The notes under the pieces: model-generated
What the model was told of the DNA's origin: nothing
What the model saw: only the letters and a program-made list of their open reading frames with translations
Databases searched by the model: none
Assembly (NCBI RefSeq): GCF_024706985.1
Contig: NZ_JAMCCX010000039.1
Span: 62,001 to 126,000, forward strand
DNA: 64,000 nucleotides
Origin: Alicyclobacillus sp. SP_1
GTDB lineage: Bacteria > Bacillota > Bacilli > Alicyclobacillales > Alicyclobacillaceae
Direction: 5' to 3'
Translations under genes and position numbers: made by a program
Part shown: positions 62,914 through 64,000 of the stretch, in pieces
Layout: each line of letters opens with the position of its first letter
Position numbering within the stretch: position 1 is the stretch's first letter

Positions 62914-62941
62914 ATTGTACCATGTTTGAGGGGTGAGACAA
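62914..62941 (-). promoter_or_regulatory. Promoter of crtN
   Basis: Minus strand TTGTCT (62941-62936), 16 bases, TACAAT (62919-62914; five of six). It lies back to back with the crtM promoter, the two -10 boxes being one base apart. Confidence 0.5.
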
Positions 62942-62943
62942 CT

Positions 62944-63870
62944 ATGCAAATGGACGAGGCCTACGAGATTTGCGAAGGCGTTGTGAAGCAACACTCATCG
63001 AGTTTTTACAACGCATTCTCTCAACTCCCAACAGCCGAGCGTCAGGCAGTATGGGCCGTATATGCATACTGCCGAATGGTTGACAACATGGTCGACGAAG
63101 GCGACGAGCCTTCTAGCGAACGCCTCGCGCAACTCGCAGAGGTCGAGAGGCTGTTGGCCTTGGCGAAACTAGGGCAGTGGTCCCGGGACATGCCAGTCTG
63201 GATGGCACTGGAAGATACCTTCCAACGCTTTCCGATGTCTTTCGAACCATTCGAACATATGATTGAAGGACAGCGCCGCGATTTGCACTTTGAACAGCCA
63301 AAAACCATTCGTGACTTGGAACACTATTGCTATCTGGTAGCGGGTACCGTAGGGTTGATGCTGTTGCCCATCCTCGTCGGCCAAGGGAATGAGCGAATGC
63401 AGAAAGCTGCGGTCGATCTCGGTCTGGCCATGCAACTCACCAACATTCTGCGAGATGTCCGTGAGGATGCGGCGATTGGACGAATCTACCTCCCACTCCA
63501 ATGGATGCAAGCTTGTCATGTGAACGCTGACGATATTCAAACCAATCTACTCACCGACCACTGGCGCCAGCTCGCGGCGAAAGTGGCGCGCCATGCGGAC
63601 CGCAAGTATCGGCGGGGACTGATGGTGGCAGCCGATTATCCTGCGACTAGCCGATTGGCGTTCCTCGCGGCGGGATGGTTCTATCGAGGCATCCTCCACA
63701 AAATTGTCAGTCTCGACTACGATGTCTTTCATGAGCGCGTCTATCTGTCGGATGCAGACAAGACCTCACTCCTGCTTCGTTTAGAAGATACATATCACCT
63801 GTCCAGTCAGTTTCCGGACTCGCCGTCCCCATTCGCATCCGATTTGCCGATTGTGGCGAACCATCTATGA
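62944..63870 (+). CDS. crtM: Dehydrosqualene (4,4'-diapophytoene) synthase
   Basis: 308 residues, trans-isoprenyl synthase fold. It joins two FPP to dehydrosqualene, the first committed C30 carotenoid step. KQHSSSFYNAFSQLP and YAYCRMVDNMVDE (first Asp-rich motif), YLVAGTVGLMLLPIL, and AMQLTNILRDVREDAAIGRI with the second Asp motif DVRED and YLP. ATG 62944 has GGGGTG 8 bases upstream. Squalene or phytoene synthase is the alternative, but the adjacent crtN, crtP, crtQ and crtO favour CrtM. Confidence 0.92.
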   Translation: MQMDEAYEICEGVVKQHSSSFYNAFSQLPTAERQAVWAVYAYCRMVDNMVDEGDEPSSERLAQLAEVERLLALAKLGQWSRDMPVWMALEDTFQRFPMSFEPFEHMIEGQRRDLHFEQPKTIRDLEHYCYLVAGTVGLMLLPILVGQGNERMQKAAVDLGLAMQLTNILRDVREDAAIGRIYLPLQWMQACHVNADDIQTNLLTDHWRQLAAKVARHADRKYRRGLMVAADYPATSRLAFLAAGWFYRGILHKIVSLDYDVFHERVYLSDADKTSLLLRLEDTYHLSSQFPDSPSPFASDLPIVANHL

Positions 63871-64000
63871 ACACACGTCATCCCCTTAACCATTCTGCGA
63901 TGGACCCCGTCCGCCCGTGGCGTCTCACCTCCCTCGTTTGGCTCGCCTGGTCGGCTGTTGGCACGGCGCTGCTCTTACATGGACCACTGCCCGCATGGCT
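63867..64000 (+). CDS. Unknown gene, 5' part only
   Basis: The ATG overlaps the crtM stop as ATGA. The first 44 residues start MNTRHPLNHSAMDPVRPW and continue into a hydrophobic segment (LTSLVWLAWSAVGTALLLHG), so an N-terminal membrane anchor is likely. Coupling to crtM suggests a carotenoid or lipid-modifying role, for example an acyltransferase, but there is too little sequence to name it. Confidence 0.5.
   Translation, partial: MNTRHPLNHSAMDPVRPWRLTSLVWLAWSAVGTALLLHGPLPAW

Noticed and set aside
1-64000. tRNA, rRNA, CRISPR, prophage or integrated element
   Set aside because: Reading both strands showed no tandem spacer repeats, integrase, transposase or RNA gene signatures; gene content is chromosomal throughout.

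Overview
The window looks like a chromosomal segment of a spore-forming-type Firmicute, most probably an Alicyclobacillus-like member of the Bacillales. This is inferred from gene content and was not checked by a database search. The pointers are: strong AGGAGG-type ribosome binding sites with frequent GTG and TTG starts; a short-form HisG that needs HisZ; a Bacillus-type acyl-lipid desaturase; a staphyloxanthin-type C30 carotenoid gene set; a HisC of the Bacillus dual-function type; and a secreted glutamic (G1) peptidase, a family known in bacteria from Alicyclobacillus. Base composition is moderately GC-rich by eye. I saw no rRNA, tRNA, CRISPR array, insertion sequence or prophage.

Layout. 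(a) 1-7.2 kb, minus strand: one compact histidine operon hisZ-G-D-B-H-A-F-IE, genes overlapping by a few bases, with a drug/metabolite transporter gene coupled to its end by TAATG. hisC is missing from it. (b) 7.4-8.3 kb: a DinB-family gene and a GNAT acetyltransferase pseudogene with an internal deletion. (c) 8.6-12.3 kb: an OmpR-type response regulator and sensor kinase facing a two-gene ABC exporter; both promoters carry the same direct-repeat box at the same spacing. (d) 12.6-16.5 kb: acetyl-CoA synthetase, a lipoprotein and a fatty acid desaturase. (e) 16.6-30.0 kb, minus strand: aerobic phenylacetate catabolism (paaR-A-B-C-D-K-ethD-F-G-thioesterase-aldehyde dehydrogenase) behind a second operon, hisC plus E1alpha, E1beta and E2 of a 2-oxoacid dehydrogenase. 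An identical 18-base operator lies just downstream of the predicted promoter of each operon.

(f) 30.4-34.6 kb: two tandem paralogous peptide-type substrate-binding lipoproteins without permease genes. (g) 34.8-44.0 kb: core metabolism (ispG, class I aldolase, a YjzC-like small protein, rocD-tagO, a THUMP rRNA methyltransferase, aconitase). (h) 44.2-54.8 kb: a lipoprotein, the G1 peptidase, an iron alcohol dehydrogenase, a YtfP-type flavoprotein, an MFS transporter, maf, a cystathionine gamma-synthase-type enzyme, a second EamA transporter, an HD-GYP protein and a DUF423 membrane protein. (i) 55.1-64 kb: the C30 carotenoid locus crtP / aldH-crtQ-crtO / fni / crtN / crtM, running off the window with a further coupled gene.

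How they fit together. The most interesting reading is a two-operon regulon, probably under the TetR-type repressor PaaR. It would take phenylalanine (HisC-type aminotransferase) to phenylpyruvate, then by a 2-oxoacid dehydrogenase straight to phenylacetyl-CoA, then into the epoxidase route. The missing his-operon hisC may be the same gene, which would tie histidine synthesis to an aromatic-catabolic operon. A second new-looking unit is the two-component system plus exporter with the shared GTTCATA-N4-GTTCATA box placed like a PhoB box.
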